This document shows, in pieces, positions 46,498-57,128 of a stretch of 64,000 nucleotides of DNA (positions are counted from its first letter, which is position 1; every line of letters begins with the position of its first letter). Source of the stretch: Silene conica (Eukaryota; Streptophyta; Magnoliopsida; Caryophyllales; Caryophyllaceae); assembly GCA_029255685.2 (NCBI GenBank), contig CM055314.2:69452815-69516814 (forward strand), written 5' to 3'. Below the pieces are notes generated by a model, which was not told the DNA's origin, did no database searches, and saw only the letters and a program-made list of their open reading frames with translations. Position numbers and translations under genes: made by a program.

Positions 46498-48177
46498 GTC
46501 TGCATGCATAGGATCGAGTTGGAGGAAGGTCACAAACTGTGCCGACAAGGTCAGCGGAAACCGAATCCCAAAATGGAGGAGGTAGTGACAGCTGAGGTCA
46601 TGAAACTACTTGATGCAGGTATAATCTATTCAGTTGGCCACTCGAAATGGGTAAGTCCTGTTCAGGTAGTACCTAAGAAGGGAGGTACCACTGTTGTGAC
46701 CAATGAAAAGAATGAACTTATACCCACTAGACTTGTGACTGGGTGGCGGATGTGTATAGATTATAGGCAATTGAATACCGCCACTAAGAAAGATCATTTC
46801 CCCCTTCCCTTCATTGACAAGATGATAGAAAGGCTAGCTTCCCATGAGTTTTTCTGCTATTTGGATGGATACTCAGGGTTCTTTCAGATCCCCATTCATC
46901 CAGATGACCGGGAAAAGACTACATTTACTTGTCCCAAGGGCGTCTTTGCTTATCGTAGGATGCCTTTCGGTTTATGTAATGTTCCTGCCACTTTTCAAAG
47001 GTGTATGACGGGGATGTTCTCTAAGTATATAGAGTCTATCATGGAGGTCTTCATGGACGATTTCAGTGTATATGGGAATGATTTTGAGCATTGTTTAGCT
47101 AACCTTGACAAAGTTTTGCAGCGCTGCATTGAGGTTAATCTGGTGCTAAACTGGGAGAAGTGCCATTTCATGTTTAAGGAGGGTGTAGTCCTTGGGCACT
47201 TGGTCTCCAATAGGGGTATTGAGGTTGACAGAGCAAAGGTGCAGGTGATCGAGCAATTGCCCCCTCCAGTTAATGTCAAGGGGTTGAGAAGTTTTCTTGG
47301 TCATGCCGGATTTTATCGCCGGTTTATCAAGGACTTCTCCAAGATTGCTCGATCGCTTACACAATTGCTTCTGAAGGATGCTCCTTTTGTTTTTACCGAT
47401 GATTGTCTTTCTGCTTTTAATACTTTGAAGCAGGGTTTGGTGTCAGCACCTATCATTCAGCCCCCGGATTGGACGCTACCATTCGAGATCATGTGCGATG
47501 CCAGTGATTACGCACTAGGAGCAGTGCTAGGACAGCGGAAAGACAAGGCGTTGAGTGCCATTTACTACGCGAGCCGAACTCTGGATGAGGCTCAAGTCCG
47601 ATATGCCACCACGGAGAAGGAGATTTTAGCTGTTGTTTATGCTCTGGATAAGTTTAGATCTTATTTGTTAGGTTCTAAAGTTATCATTTTCACTGACCAT
47701 GCAGCTCTGAAGCATCTTTTAAACAAGAAGGAAGCCAAACCCCGCTTGCTGAGATGGATACTCCTTCTGCAGGAGTTTGATTTGGAAATCAAAGACAAAA
47801 AGGGCGCCGAAAACGTTGTAGCGGACCATCTGTCGCGTTTAACGCAACAGGAGGGGGAGGACTCTCTTCCCATCAACGATTCTTTCGCTGATGATTCGCT
47901 TTATTCTATTGATGTTTTCTCTATGACTTCTTTGCATTCTAAAGATGGTGTTGAACCTTGGTTTGCAGATTATGCCAACTTTGCAGTTAGTCAGAAGTTA
48001 CCACCCGACTTGTCTTATCAACAGCAGAAGCGATTCCTTCATGATGCACGACAGTACTTCTGGGATGACCCTTATCTTTTCAAGGAGTGTGCAGATGGCA
48101 TCTACCGATGCTGCATTCCACAGTGGGAAACCCGTGCTATTCTGGAGGGCTGTCATTCGGCTCCAAGTGGGGGACAC
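46498..48177 (+). pseudogene. Element B reverse transcriptase and RNase H
   Basis: About 560 residues from the H junction to the I junction. The longer open frame starting at 46402 includes H LTR sequence at its front. RT motifs are [22 protein letters not shown] (trimmed here to its core, YRQLN), [20 protein letters not shown] and the catalytic FMDDF near 47055. RNase H follows with [13 protein letters not shown] and [10 protein letters not shown] to about 47840. The frame ends with the integrase zinc region CHSAPSGGH, at which element I is inserted. No stop interrupts this stretch. It copies element RNA into DNA in particles; here it is a broken relic. Confidence 0.93.
48173..48177. repeat. 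Target site duplication of element I (left copy, GACAC)
   Basis: GACAC precedes LTR start TGATGCGTG and recurs at 54033-54037. B integrase is in frame across it. Confidence 0.92.
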
Positions 48178-49730
48178 TGATGCGTGCATTTTATATAGAC
48201 CTTTTGGGCCATATTAGCACGCATTTCCATGCTTATTTCGTAGCGTTTTACTACAAATGTCCCCCGAATAGTCTACTTTGGTTTGTTTTGTGTTATTTGT
48301 AGATACGAGCCGGAGAAGATCATAATCAAGCCTAAAACATGTCCCCATGCATGCACTTAGGAGAAGAGTTGAGTCGGAGCTTGTTACTACCATCTTGAGA
48401 TGCGCGTAGAAGTAATGGAAGTCTATCGAGCGAAAGAAGAGCTTCACACCGCTTGTGCCTACTTTGAAGAGCCATAACTCGAGTTCTAGAAATGATAATC
48501 GAGTGATTCAAATTGGAGATGAAAGCTTATCCTCTTAGCTTTCCAACGCCACCAAAAACGCTTGATTTGACTGAGTAACGAAGAAATGGCAGCCGTTTGA
48601 AGTTCAGTGCGCATTGCAGGAAATCTGTTCGACAGATTCAGTCGATCGACCACTTTTGGTCGATACCTAAGTCGATCGACCGCTCCCTTAGTCGATCGAC
48701 CACTTTTGGTCGATAGAAAAGTCGATCGACCAGTTCTCAGGTCGATCGACCAGTTTCTTTTCCGAAGCCCAATTTTAACCTAAGCCCATTAGGTCGTCGG
48801 ATAGGAATCAGTTCATTTTCGCTTTTAAGCAGCTTTTGGAGTTTTCTTTAGAATTACTTTTTACTTTAATATAAATCTTTATCTTTTACCTTTTTTAGAC
48901 TTTACTCTGAGAAACTTGTAGTCAGTTAATCTCTCCTAAACTTGTGATCTAGCTTTTGAGAATACTACTTTGCCATTTACATTCGGTAATTAATTTTCCT
49001 TTGTTCTTTTTATTCTCATTCCTTTACTACTTGTTTACCTTTGTTTTATATTGCAATTTTCATTATCGCGATCATGTACTCCCTTTCCTTTATTTATTCT
49101 GTCTCAATCATTCGCTCTATCATGCGTAGCTAATCCACTCGACTTGGATATAGGTGATCCAATGATAATGTGACGATGCTCGTTTAGGTTAGATCGGTTG
49201 TTGGTGATTTATCTCTGTTGTTAATTATGACATTTATTTGTGTTTGATTGGTTAAGTCGACGTAGCTAATTAATCGTATGGTAAACCCCGACCTAAGATC
49301 GAAAGCCTGGTGAGGGTTAGACCTGTCATAAACATTAGAGTGCCCTAATAAGTTGCGAGAGCCCGTTAGAAGCATTCTAGGGCGAACAGCGATCCGAGAG
49401 GACCTTTTCACTACCCCTTAGACCGGTAACTACGACTGATCTGCGACCTAAACCCCCTATCGTTACACAATCATTGGTGAACCGACTATCCTAGTTTTCT
49501 CTACCTTATATTTTTACACTCTTTACTTTACGCTCTTCTTTTCTCTCTTTCCTTCACTACTTTTAGTTTAGTTATAACAGACAATCAAAACCCCCAAATC
49601 TGTTACCTTGACGGACTTTAGTTTAGCATTTAGAATTCATATTAGTCTCCCTGTGGATACGATCCCCACTTCCTTGCTACATTAGTTAGGCCAGTTGGTT
49701 ATCTTTGATAGGGTTGCGACAGCCGTGTCA
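48178..49730 (+). repeat. Element I 5' LTR
   Basis: 1553 bp with TG...CA ends. It contains five exact TCGATCGA words (about 48640-48760), mostly as GTCGATCGACC. Confidence 0.93.
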
Positions 49731-49735
49731 AATTT

Positions 49736-49753
49736 TGGCGTCGTTGTCGGGGA
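49736..49753 (+). promoter_or_regulatory. Element I primer-binding site (Asp tRNA, two mismatches)
   Basis: TGGCGTCGTTGTCGGGGA differs from element E's Asp PBS by two C-to-T changes. It lies five bases from the LTR. Confidence 0.75.
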
Positions 49754-49828
49754 GACGGTGATATTTTATTTGCTTTATTTTAGTTTGTCTTATGTCTCAA
49801 GGAACTTCGGTTCCTTGAGGCCATTCTA

Positions 49829-50821
49829 ATGTCTTCAATCCAGTTTCCACAGGGTGAAGACGAATCATTTGGTGGTTACATAGACAGGTTCGAGGAGTGG
49901 TCAGATACATTGAATTATGGCACCTTGACTGCCCTTCAGATTTGCTTGTCTATCATCCGGGGTATGAATGACCCTACACGATCTTACCTCAGCTCAATAG
50001 ATAAGGGAGATTTCAGTGGGAAACCTGTCAATGAGCTTTTGGAATTCTTTGACTGGTTTGCCATTGAGAGTATTAAACCCACTTTCTCACTTCGGTCAGA
50101 CATGGATGAGGGGGTGGGTGAGACCGTAGAAACCGTTTTACAGAATGAAAATGACGTTGACGGAACCATAGAGAAGGATATCATAGGCTTAGTTGATAAT
50201 CCTTTCTTTGAGGATGATTTAGGACCTCTTTATGATACTTTTACAGATATCGAGCCACGTGAGGAAGACTTGAGGGACCCTATAGAGAATCTCTTTTGTG
50301 ACGAGTCTTGCAATGAGGAGAGTGGGGATGGGCGATTGGAAAGTCTAAAGGTCAAATGGGACTCATATGATGATATGATAGATGAGTATGTTATAGGTGA
50401 CCCCGTTAACACATTTGACTTTACCGCCCCTTGCATTTGGGATGACTACCCACCTTCTCATATTGCACACTGGGCTCCTCCACCTCACGTAGAATACCCG
50501 TCTAAGCAGGTTATTTCTACTCATGTGTTTTCATTGTTAAATGTTTCTGTGGTCTCCAACTCTTTGTTTTCCTGTGATTTGAGCTTCGGTGTTCCACCCT
50601 CGACTAAAGGGTGGAATTATTCGATTGATTTTTACAGGAGCTGTCAAAGAAAGTTTAGCAAGGTGATATGCTACTTCACTTTGTTTTTATTTGCTCCTAT
50701 TAACTGTTGGTGCTACTTATGCTTTTGTGTAGCACATGCGCAGATTTTTGACCGACTTCTAAGGGCTCTGAGCTGTTTTTATTATGTACACTCTATCAGT
50801 CGCTACTTCGTCGCTTGCTGA
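49829..50821 (+). CDS. Element I ORF: gag fragment fused to an acidic and hydrophobic C-terminal part
   Basis: 330 residues starting at an ATG only about 75 bases after the PBS. Residues about 1-85 resemble the middle of an Athila-type gag (FPQGEDESFGGYIDRF and the following helices), so the gag N-terminus is missing. Residues about 90-200 are strongly acidic. Residues about 230-320 include a Cys- and aromatic-rich hydrophobic stretch (VICYFTLFLFAPINCWCYLCFCVAH) that could cross a membrane. No zinc knuckle is present. The function is unknown. It may be a remnant kept open by chance in a young copy, or a real product of the derivative. Confidence 0.55.
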   Translation: MSSIQFPQGEDESFGGYIDRFEEWSDTLNYGTLTALQICLSIIRGMNDPTRSYLSSIDKGDFSGKPVNELLEFFDWFAIESIKPTFSLRSDMDEGVGETVETVLQNENDVDGTIEKDIIGLVDNPFFEDDLGPLYDTFTDIEPREEDLRDPIENLFCDESCNEESGDGRLESLKVKWDSYDDMIDEYVIGDPVNTFDFTAPCIWDDYPPSHIAHWAPPPHVEYPSKQVISTHVFSLLNVSVVSNSLFSCDLSFGVPPSTKGWNYSIDFYRSCQRKFSKVICYFTLFLFAPINCWCYLCFCVAHAQIFDRLLRALSCFYYVHSISRYFVAC

Positions 50822-52466
50822 TGCGACAATTGACTCGATCGAGTCTCTCATTACTTCCTATATCTGATTCGGTTTGGGGAGGTTCGTGGTGCGCGCATTC
50901 TTGTAAGTTTCTGACTCACTCTCTTTAGTTTGCATTTATTTTCCTTTACTTTGTACAATGAGGACATTGTACGGTTTGGTTTGGGGAGGTTATGCATCCA
51001 TATTTGGTCTGCATATTGTTTTTATTACATTTCTGTTATCACGTTTCATTTACGTATGCATTGTTTTTTCATTTCCTTTGCATCCTAAAATTACCAAAAA
51101 AAAAAAACTCACGTTTACTTTTGCATACTAGATAGAGTCAGTTTGGAGTTTCTCAGTGCTGTTAAACCGTCAGAAAACTCAAACTAGGTAATTGTTTCAC
51201 ATCTTTTAGCAAGTTCTTTGGCAATTTTCTCGAATCTCGTTTCAAAGCATGTTGGACAAGTAGACTCGATTTGATATTCTGGCAACCTACAATAATTTTC
51301 TAAGGAATTAGAGCCTACAACCGGTGACATTCATGACCGGTTCATCTAGGAAAGTGAGTAGTTACTCCTTATGAGACATGTAACATCAATTTGCATAAAC
51401 ATGAGTTCAGTCTTCTTTATACCTGTATGCATTCGGGTTTGCGGTTTGTTGACACATGTGGTAGAGGTTTCCCTTTTTTCATCTTACCCGTAAGTTTCAC
51501 AAAGCCAAATTTGCCTATTTATTGTCCCATATAGCTACAATCCATGATTTTGCCCACCCTAGCCGAGCTAGTAATGGTAGCATTTTGGGAATATGTTGTT
51601 TTGCATTTTGGTTGCTTTATCTTGTCAAACGAAGAATGGGTGAAAAAAAAGGAGAAAAGATGAGATGCAAAAGAAAAAAAAAAGGAAAAAAAATGAAAAA
51701 AAAAAAGGGAAAAAAGATGAAAAAAAAAAGAGAAAAAAAAGGGAGAAAAAGAGAAATGCAGAAAAGTGGCATGAAAAAGAAAAAGAAGAAAAGAAAAAAA
51801 AAAAGGAAAAAAAAGTCATGTGTGAAAAGTTGAAGAAGTCGATTGACAATTTTTCTACTCCCATTTTTTTTTATATCGTATCTTATGGGGGGTTGATAAG
51901 TTTTTGAGGTAGTGAGAGTTGGATGCACCCAATCTACATTGTTGTGTATTGATGTATTGAGTATGAAGTTGAGAGATATATATAATTTGGTTGTCATGGT
52001 TACTAGCTTGGCTTTTAACTCCAGTTATTGCCAAATTCATTTTCATCACCTTCTTACCCATAGCCTCACATATCCCATAACTATCCTCGGCATGTGTCAT
52101 GGTCATTAAAGTGTGGGAATGCATACGTATGGTTGTAGAGACTCTATTCATGTTAGATTGCATGCATGTTCTTATAGGTCGCAGTTAGGTAAGTGATCTC
52201 GATTCTTCCTATCTTGCACTATATATCGCCTTGTGTTTGTTTGAGCGATTGAGCGACCCGTGAGAGTCCAGTTTAGATAATCTTACAAAGTCCAAAGTCC
52301 AACCGCTTTATGAAGCATGTTTAGATTCGTTTGCCTTAGGATTTGACAATTAGAGATGATTCACTTGCTTTAGATGTTTGAGTCAACGAATTACTTGTTC
52401 GTGTTTAACTCCTATCTTTTTAGTCCTTGTTTGTTACACTTTTTGCTTGGGGACAAGCAAAGCTTT
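50822..52466 (+). other. Element I 3' region: PPT-like tracts, hairpin and purine block
   Basis: No gene is supported. PPT-like GGTTTGGGGAGG occurs at 50871-50882 and 50978-50989. A perfect 8-bp hairpin (GTACAATG, loop AGGA, CATTGTAC) lies at 50953-50972. An inverted repeat AACCGGT/ACCGGTT lies at about 51318-51342. A purine block spans about 51629-51829; Lys-rich frames there (51522-51833) are low-complexity artefacts. The order matches B at 55472-56505. Confidence 0.65.
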
Positions 52467-52480
52467 GGTTTGGGGAAGTT
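52467..52480 (+). promoter_or_regulatory. Element I polypurine tract
   Basis: GGTTTGGGGAAGTT directly before LTR start TGATGCG, preceded by GGGGACAAGCAAAG. Confidence 0.75.
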
Positions 52481-54032
52481 TGATGCGTGCATTTTATATA
52501 GACCTTTTGGGCCATATTAGCACGCATTTCCATGCTTATTTCGTAGCGTTTTACTACAAATGTCCCCCGAATAGTCTACTTTGGTTTGTTTTGTGTTATT
52601 TGTAGATACGAGCCGGAGAAGATCATAATCAAGCCTAAAACATGTCCCCATGCATGCACTTAGGAGAAGAGTTGAGTCGGAGCTTGTTACTACCATCTTG
52701 AGATGCGCGTAGAAGTAATGGAAGTCTATCGAGCGAAAGAAGAGCTTCACACCGCTTGTGCCTACTTTGAAGAGCCATAACTCGAGTTCTAGAAATGATA
52801 ATCGAGTGATTCAAATTGGAGATGAAAGCTTATCCTCTTAGCTTTCCAACGCCACCAAAAACGCTTGATTTGACTGAGTAACGAAGAAATTGCAGCCGTT
52901 TGAAGTTCAGTGCGCATTGCAGGAAATCTGTTCGACAGATTCAGTCGATCGACCACTTTTGGTCGATACCTAAGTCGATCGACCGCTCCCTTAGTCGATC
53001 GACCACTTTTGGTCGATAGAAAAGTCGATCGACCAGTTCTCAGGTCGATCGACCAGTTTCTTTTCCGAAGCCCAATTTTAACCTAAGCCCATTAGGTCGT
53101 CGGATAGGAATCAGTTCATTTTCGCTTTTAAGCAGCTTTTGGAGTTTTCTTTAGAATTACTTTTTACTTTAATATAAATCTTTATCTTTTACCTTTTTTA
53201 GACTTTACTCTGAGAAACTTGTAGTCAGTTAATCTCTCCTAAACTTGTGATCTAGCTTTTGAGAATACTACTTTGCCATTTACATTCGGTAATTAATTTT
53301 CCTTTGTTCTTTTTATTCTCATTCCTTTACTACTTGTTTACCTTTGTTTATATTGCAATTTTCATTATCGCGATCATGTACTCCCTTTCCTTTATTTATT
53401 CTGTCTCAATCATTCGCTCTATCATGCGTAGCTAATCCACTCGACTTAGATATAGGTGATCCAATGATAATGTGACGATGCTCGTTTAGGTTAGATCGGT
53501 TGTTGGTGATTTATCTCTGTTGTTAATTATGACATTTATTTGTGTTTGATTGGTTAAGTCGACGTAGCTAATTAATCGTATGGTAAACCCCGACCTAAGA
53601 TCGAAAGCCTGGTGAGGGTTAGACCTGTCATAAACATTAGAGTGCCCTAATAAGTTGCGAGAGCCCGTTAGAAGCATTCTAGGGCGAACAGCGATCCGAG
53701 AGGACCTTTTCACTACCCCTTAGACCGGTAACTACGACTGATCTGCGACCTAAACCCCCTATCGTTACACAATCATTGGTGAACCGACTATCCTAGTTTT
53801 CTCTACCTTATATTTTTACACTCTTTACTTTACGCTCTTCTTTTCTCTCTTTCCTTCACTACTTTTAGTTTAGTTATAACAAACAATCAAAACCCCCAAA
53901 TCTGTTACCTTGACGGACTTTAGTTTAGCATTTAGAATTCATATTAGTCTCCCTGTGGATACGATCCCGACTTCCTTGCTACATTAGTTAGGCCAGTTGG
54001 TTATCTTTGATAGGGTTGCGACAGCCGTGTCA
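52481..54032 (+). repeat. Element I 3' LTR
   Basis: 1552 bp, nearly identical to 48178-49730; ends GCCGTGTCA and is followed by GACAC (54033-54037). Confidence 0.93.
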
Positions 54033-55117
54033 GACACCACGGCCCATCACGGACCGTGGCTAAGGTATTGCAGTCCGGTTTTTATTGGCCTACTATTTTT
54101 GCTGACACGAAGGTCTTTGTTTCTAGCTGTGATGCTTGCCAACGGACGGGAAATATTTCTAGGAGACACGAAATGCCACAAAATGGCATTTTAGAGGTGG
54201 AGATTTTCGATGTATGGGGCATCGACTATCAAAGCCCATTTCCGTCCAGTCAAGGTAACAAGTATATCCTAGTCGTTGTAGATTATGTGTCTAAGTGGGT
54301 GGAAGCCATTCCCACTCCCAATTGTGATGTCAAGACTGTAATTAAGCTTTTTCGTAAGATCATCTTTCCGCGTTTCGGGGTTCCTAGAGTTGTAATTAGT
54401 GACCGAGGTATGCATTTCCGCGACCGTAATTTAGAAACCTTATTATCTAAGTATGGGGTCAAACATCGTCGAGGTTTGGGGTATCACCCTCAAACTAGTG
54501 GACAGGTAGAGGTTTCTAATAGGGAACTGAAGGTTATTTTAGGAAAAGTTGTGCCTAAATCGCGGAAAGATTGGAGTTCTAAACTGGAGGATGCATTATG
54601 GGCATATAGGACCGCTTTTAAGACACCCATTGGTGCTTCCCCATATCGTATGGTTTATGGGAAGTCCTGCCATTTGCCCGTCGAGCTAGAGCATAAAGCT
54701 TGGTGGGCTGTCCGTCAGCTTAACTATGATGCTAATTTGTGTGGTGAGAAACGTTTGTTGCAGCTAGATGAACTTGCAGAGTTTCGCTTGAACGCTTATG
54801 ATAGCTCCCGTATCTACAAAGAGAAGACGAAGCGTTGGCATGACAAGCGAATCATTCCACGAGAATTTCAAATTGGCCAAAAGGTGTTGTTGTTTAACTC
54901 CAGGTTACGACTATTTCCCGGGAAGCTGAGATCGCGATGGAGTGGGCCGTACATGGTTACGGGTGTCAACCAATTTGGTTCCGTTGAGATAGAAGGATCC
55001 AACGGAAATCGCTTCAAGGTTAACGGTCACCAACTTAAGCACTACTACGGGGCGGATGATGTTGTGGGATGTGTCGAAGAGTACTTTTTCGACGAGTTTA
55101 AAGAGCTCACTGACTGA
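54033..55117 (+). pseudogene. Element B integrase
   Basis: The frame runs from the I junction to a stop at 55115-55117, about 360 residues. It begins with the rest of the zinc region (CDACQ) and then the core with catalytic Asp in [10 protein letters not shown], Asp in ISDRGMHF and Glu in GQVEVSNRE. The conserved [15 protein letters not shown] and a C-terminal GPYMV region follow. The usual MGPFP after the first Asp is replaced by YQSPFP. It would insert B cDNA into chromosomes. The internal ATG near 54056 is not the native start, because pol begins upstream. No env-position ORF follows. Confidence 0.92.
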
Positions 55118-57114
55118 AGCTCGTAGGTCGTGCGGGACCTCATAAACCTGCGCTTTCCGGGAGGCAACCCGGACGTTTTCGTTGTTAATTTTTGGACAAT
55201 TCTCGTTTCTTTTAGAACTATTTTCTTTCTGTTTCGTTCGTTTCAGACATTTTCGAATTTCTTGGCCGTTTTGTGCAGTGAACCTCTCGATCGAGTGCGT
55301 GTTCTGGTCGATCGAGGGGTTCCTTTGGTGGTCTTTCCTCGACCTGTTACTCGAAAGATATCGATCGTGACAACTTCGCGTCCAGTAAGGTCGATCGAGT
55401 GATTCGGCTTCTCGGTCGACCAAGCTACCTCGGGCCTCATCAACCTTGTTTTCTACCTCATCTTCCAATTCGGTTTGGGGAGGCCCCTTTTTGCACGTTG
55501 TTTTGTAAGTTTTCGTTTCCCTTGTCTCCTCTGCATTTTCTTTTCTTTCCATTTTGTACAATGAGGGCATTGTACGGTTTGATTTGGGGAGGGTATGCAT
55601 CCTGCGTCTACATTTGCATCTCGTTTTGCATTTTGCATTCACGTTTATTGTTTTATGACGATTTCAGAAAATGAAAAATTTCAAAAATATTACGTTTCCT
55701 TTTGCATTTAGTCGGATTGGAGATTTGATGATAACAAAGTTGTTTATAGTCAATTTCATGTCATGTTATGCCAATTTTCGGCCCTTGCTTTGCGAAGTTT
55801 TAAATGTCATCCCGAATTTTGTCATGGACTTCATGATTAGATTACTAGACTTGACTCATAGTTTTGGCAACCTACTACACATTTTGAGCTTTAGAGCCTT
55901 TAAACTGGTGACATTTATGACCGGTTACATTAGGGTTGTGAGTAGTACTCCCTGCATTTCATGTTTTGCATGTGTATCAGTCTTGGTTTCTTATTGCCTG
56001 CACGTACCGTTTTGTGGTTGGTATTACACGTAGGAGAATTATTGCATCACCCCCTTCTCGTTTTGCCCATTTAGCTCCACATTAGCCAAAAATTGTCTTT
56101 TGTCCTTTAAACTACGTCCCACATATTGCCTACCTTATGCTGAGCTAGGAGTAGTGAAGGTTTTGTGCCATTTTATCAATTTTTGGCTCGTTTCCACTGT
56201 TTTTGGAGTGATTTCGAAGGGAAGGGAAGTTCCCAGCTAAGTTTTACTCGATCGAGGGCCCTTATTCTCGATCGAGTGGTTTTTCTGGTTAAGTTTGATC
56301 GTTCGATGGAAAAGTGCTCGATCGAGTAACCTGGGAAGGAAAAGCAGTCGATCGACCACCCTTTTTGGTCGATCGAGGAGAATTTACCACTGTTAGACAA
56401 CCGAGAAAAAATTCATCGAGAAAAAATTCAAAAGAAAAAAAATTTCGAAAAAAAAAAATCGAGAGAAAGAAAAAGTTGATGAAAGGGAAAAATACAAAAA
56501 TTTAGTATCCGCTTGACAGTTGGTAAGATTTTGGGTAGTATTTTGTTTGCCTAGCAAAGGCAATGCGCTTTATGTATAGTCGGAAGAATTGGGGATGTAC
56601 TTTCGTGAGATTTAGAGGTTTTAGCTCAGCTTAAACCCATACTTACCCATACTTGTCTTACCCTTTTTTTCCCACTTAGCCTCACTATCCCAAAGCTTGC
56701 AATAGTTCGGCGTGTAATGGACATCGTTGGTGGTTGTGCGTGTGTACGGTGCTTGAAACTTTTATTCATGCTAGTCTAGCATACATGCTTTGTCGGTCGT
56801 AGTTTAGGCGAGAGTCTATACTTCCTTATTCTTCTCTTCTCTTCACATATATTTTACCATTTGCTTGAATGAGAGAAGAGAGATCCTGGGAGAGTCCAAA
56901 ATTTTATGGGTCTAGAAAGGTTGAAAATCTATACGTGTTTTCCATGGTATGCGCAAATTCGTTCGCTTATTTCCAATCTTGGCATCGGTTGACTTTCGGG
57001 CATAGTACGTATTTGGCATTGACTATTTCGATAGCTTTGAGTCTTTCTCCATCCATTAGGTACGTAGTTTATCTTTAGTTTACATTTAGTTTGTTTGAGG
57101 ACAAGCAAAGGTTC
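55118..57114 (+). other. Element B 3' non-coding region
   Basis: About 2 kb after integrase without a supported gene. It holds eight exact TCGATCGA words in two clusters (about 55285-55400 and 56249-56380) and PPT-like tracts at 55472-55483 and 55581-55592. A perfect 8-bp hairpin (GTACAATG, loop AGGG, CATTGTAC) lies at 55556-55575, and a purine block at 56404-56505. The arrangement parallels element I. Confidence 0.65.
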
Positions 57115-57128
57115 GGTTTGGGAAAGTT
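57115..57128 (+). promoter_or_regulatory. Element B polypurine tract
   Basis: GGTTTGGGAAAGTT immediately before LTR start TGATGTGTG, with GAGGACAAGCAAAGG upstream as in I and E. Confidence 0.75.

Larger units (their letters stand above)
48178..54032 (+). mobile_element. Element I: short non-autonomous relative of B, inserted in B integrase
   Basis: LTRs of 1553 bp (48178-49730) and 1552 bp (52481-54032) flank 2750 bp with an Asp-type PBS, one ORF and a 3' region like that of B. I noticed four substitutions and one single-base gap between the LTRs, so the insertion is recent. It shares with B the LTR ends (TGATG...GCCGTGTCA), the 3' module (hairpin, PPT-like tracts, purine block) and TCGATCGA words. 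No protease, RT or integrase is present. The parsimonious reading is a deletion derivative using enzymes from B-like elements. Confidence 0.92.

Noticed and set aside
51522-51997. Lys-rich and Phe-rich open frames (both strands)
   Set aside because: Translations of the A/G-rich block in element I. No domain, and they sit in a non-coding 3' region.
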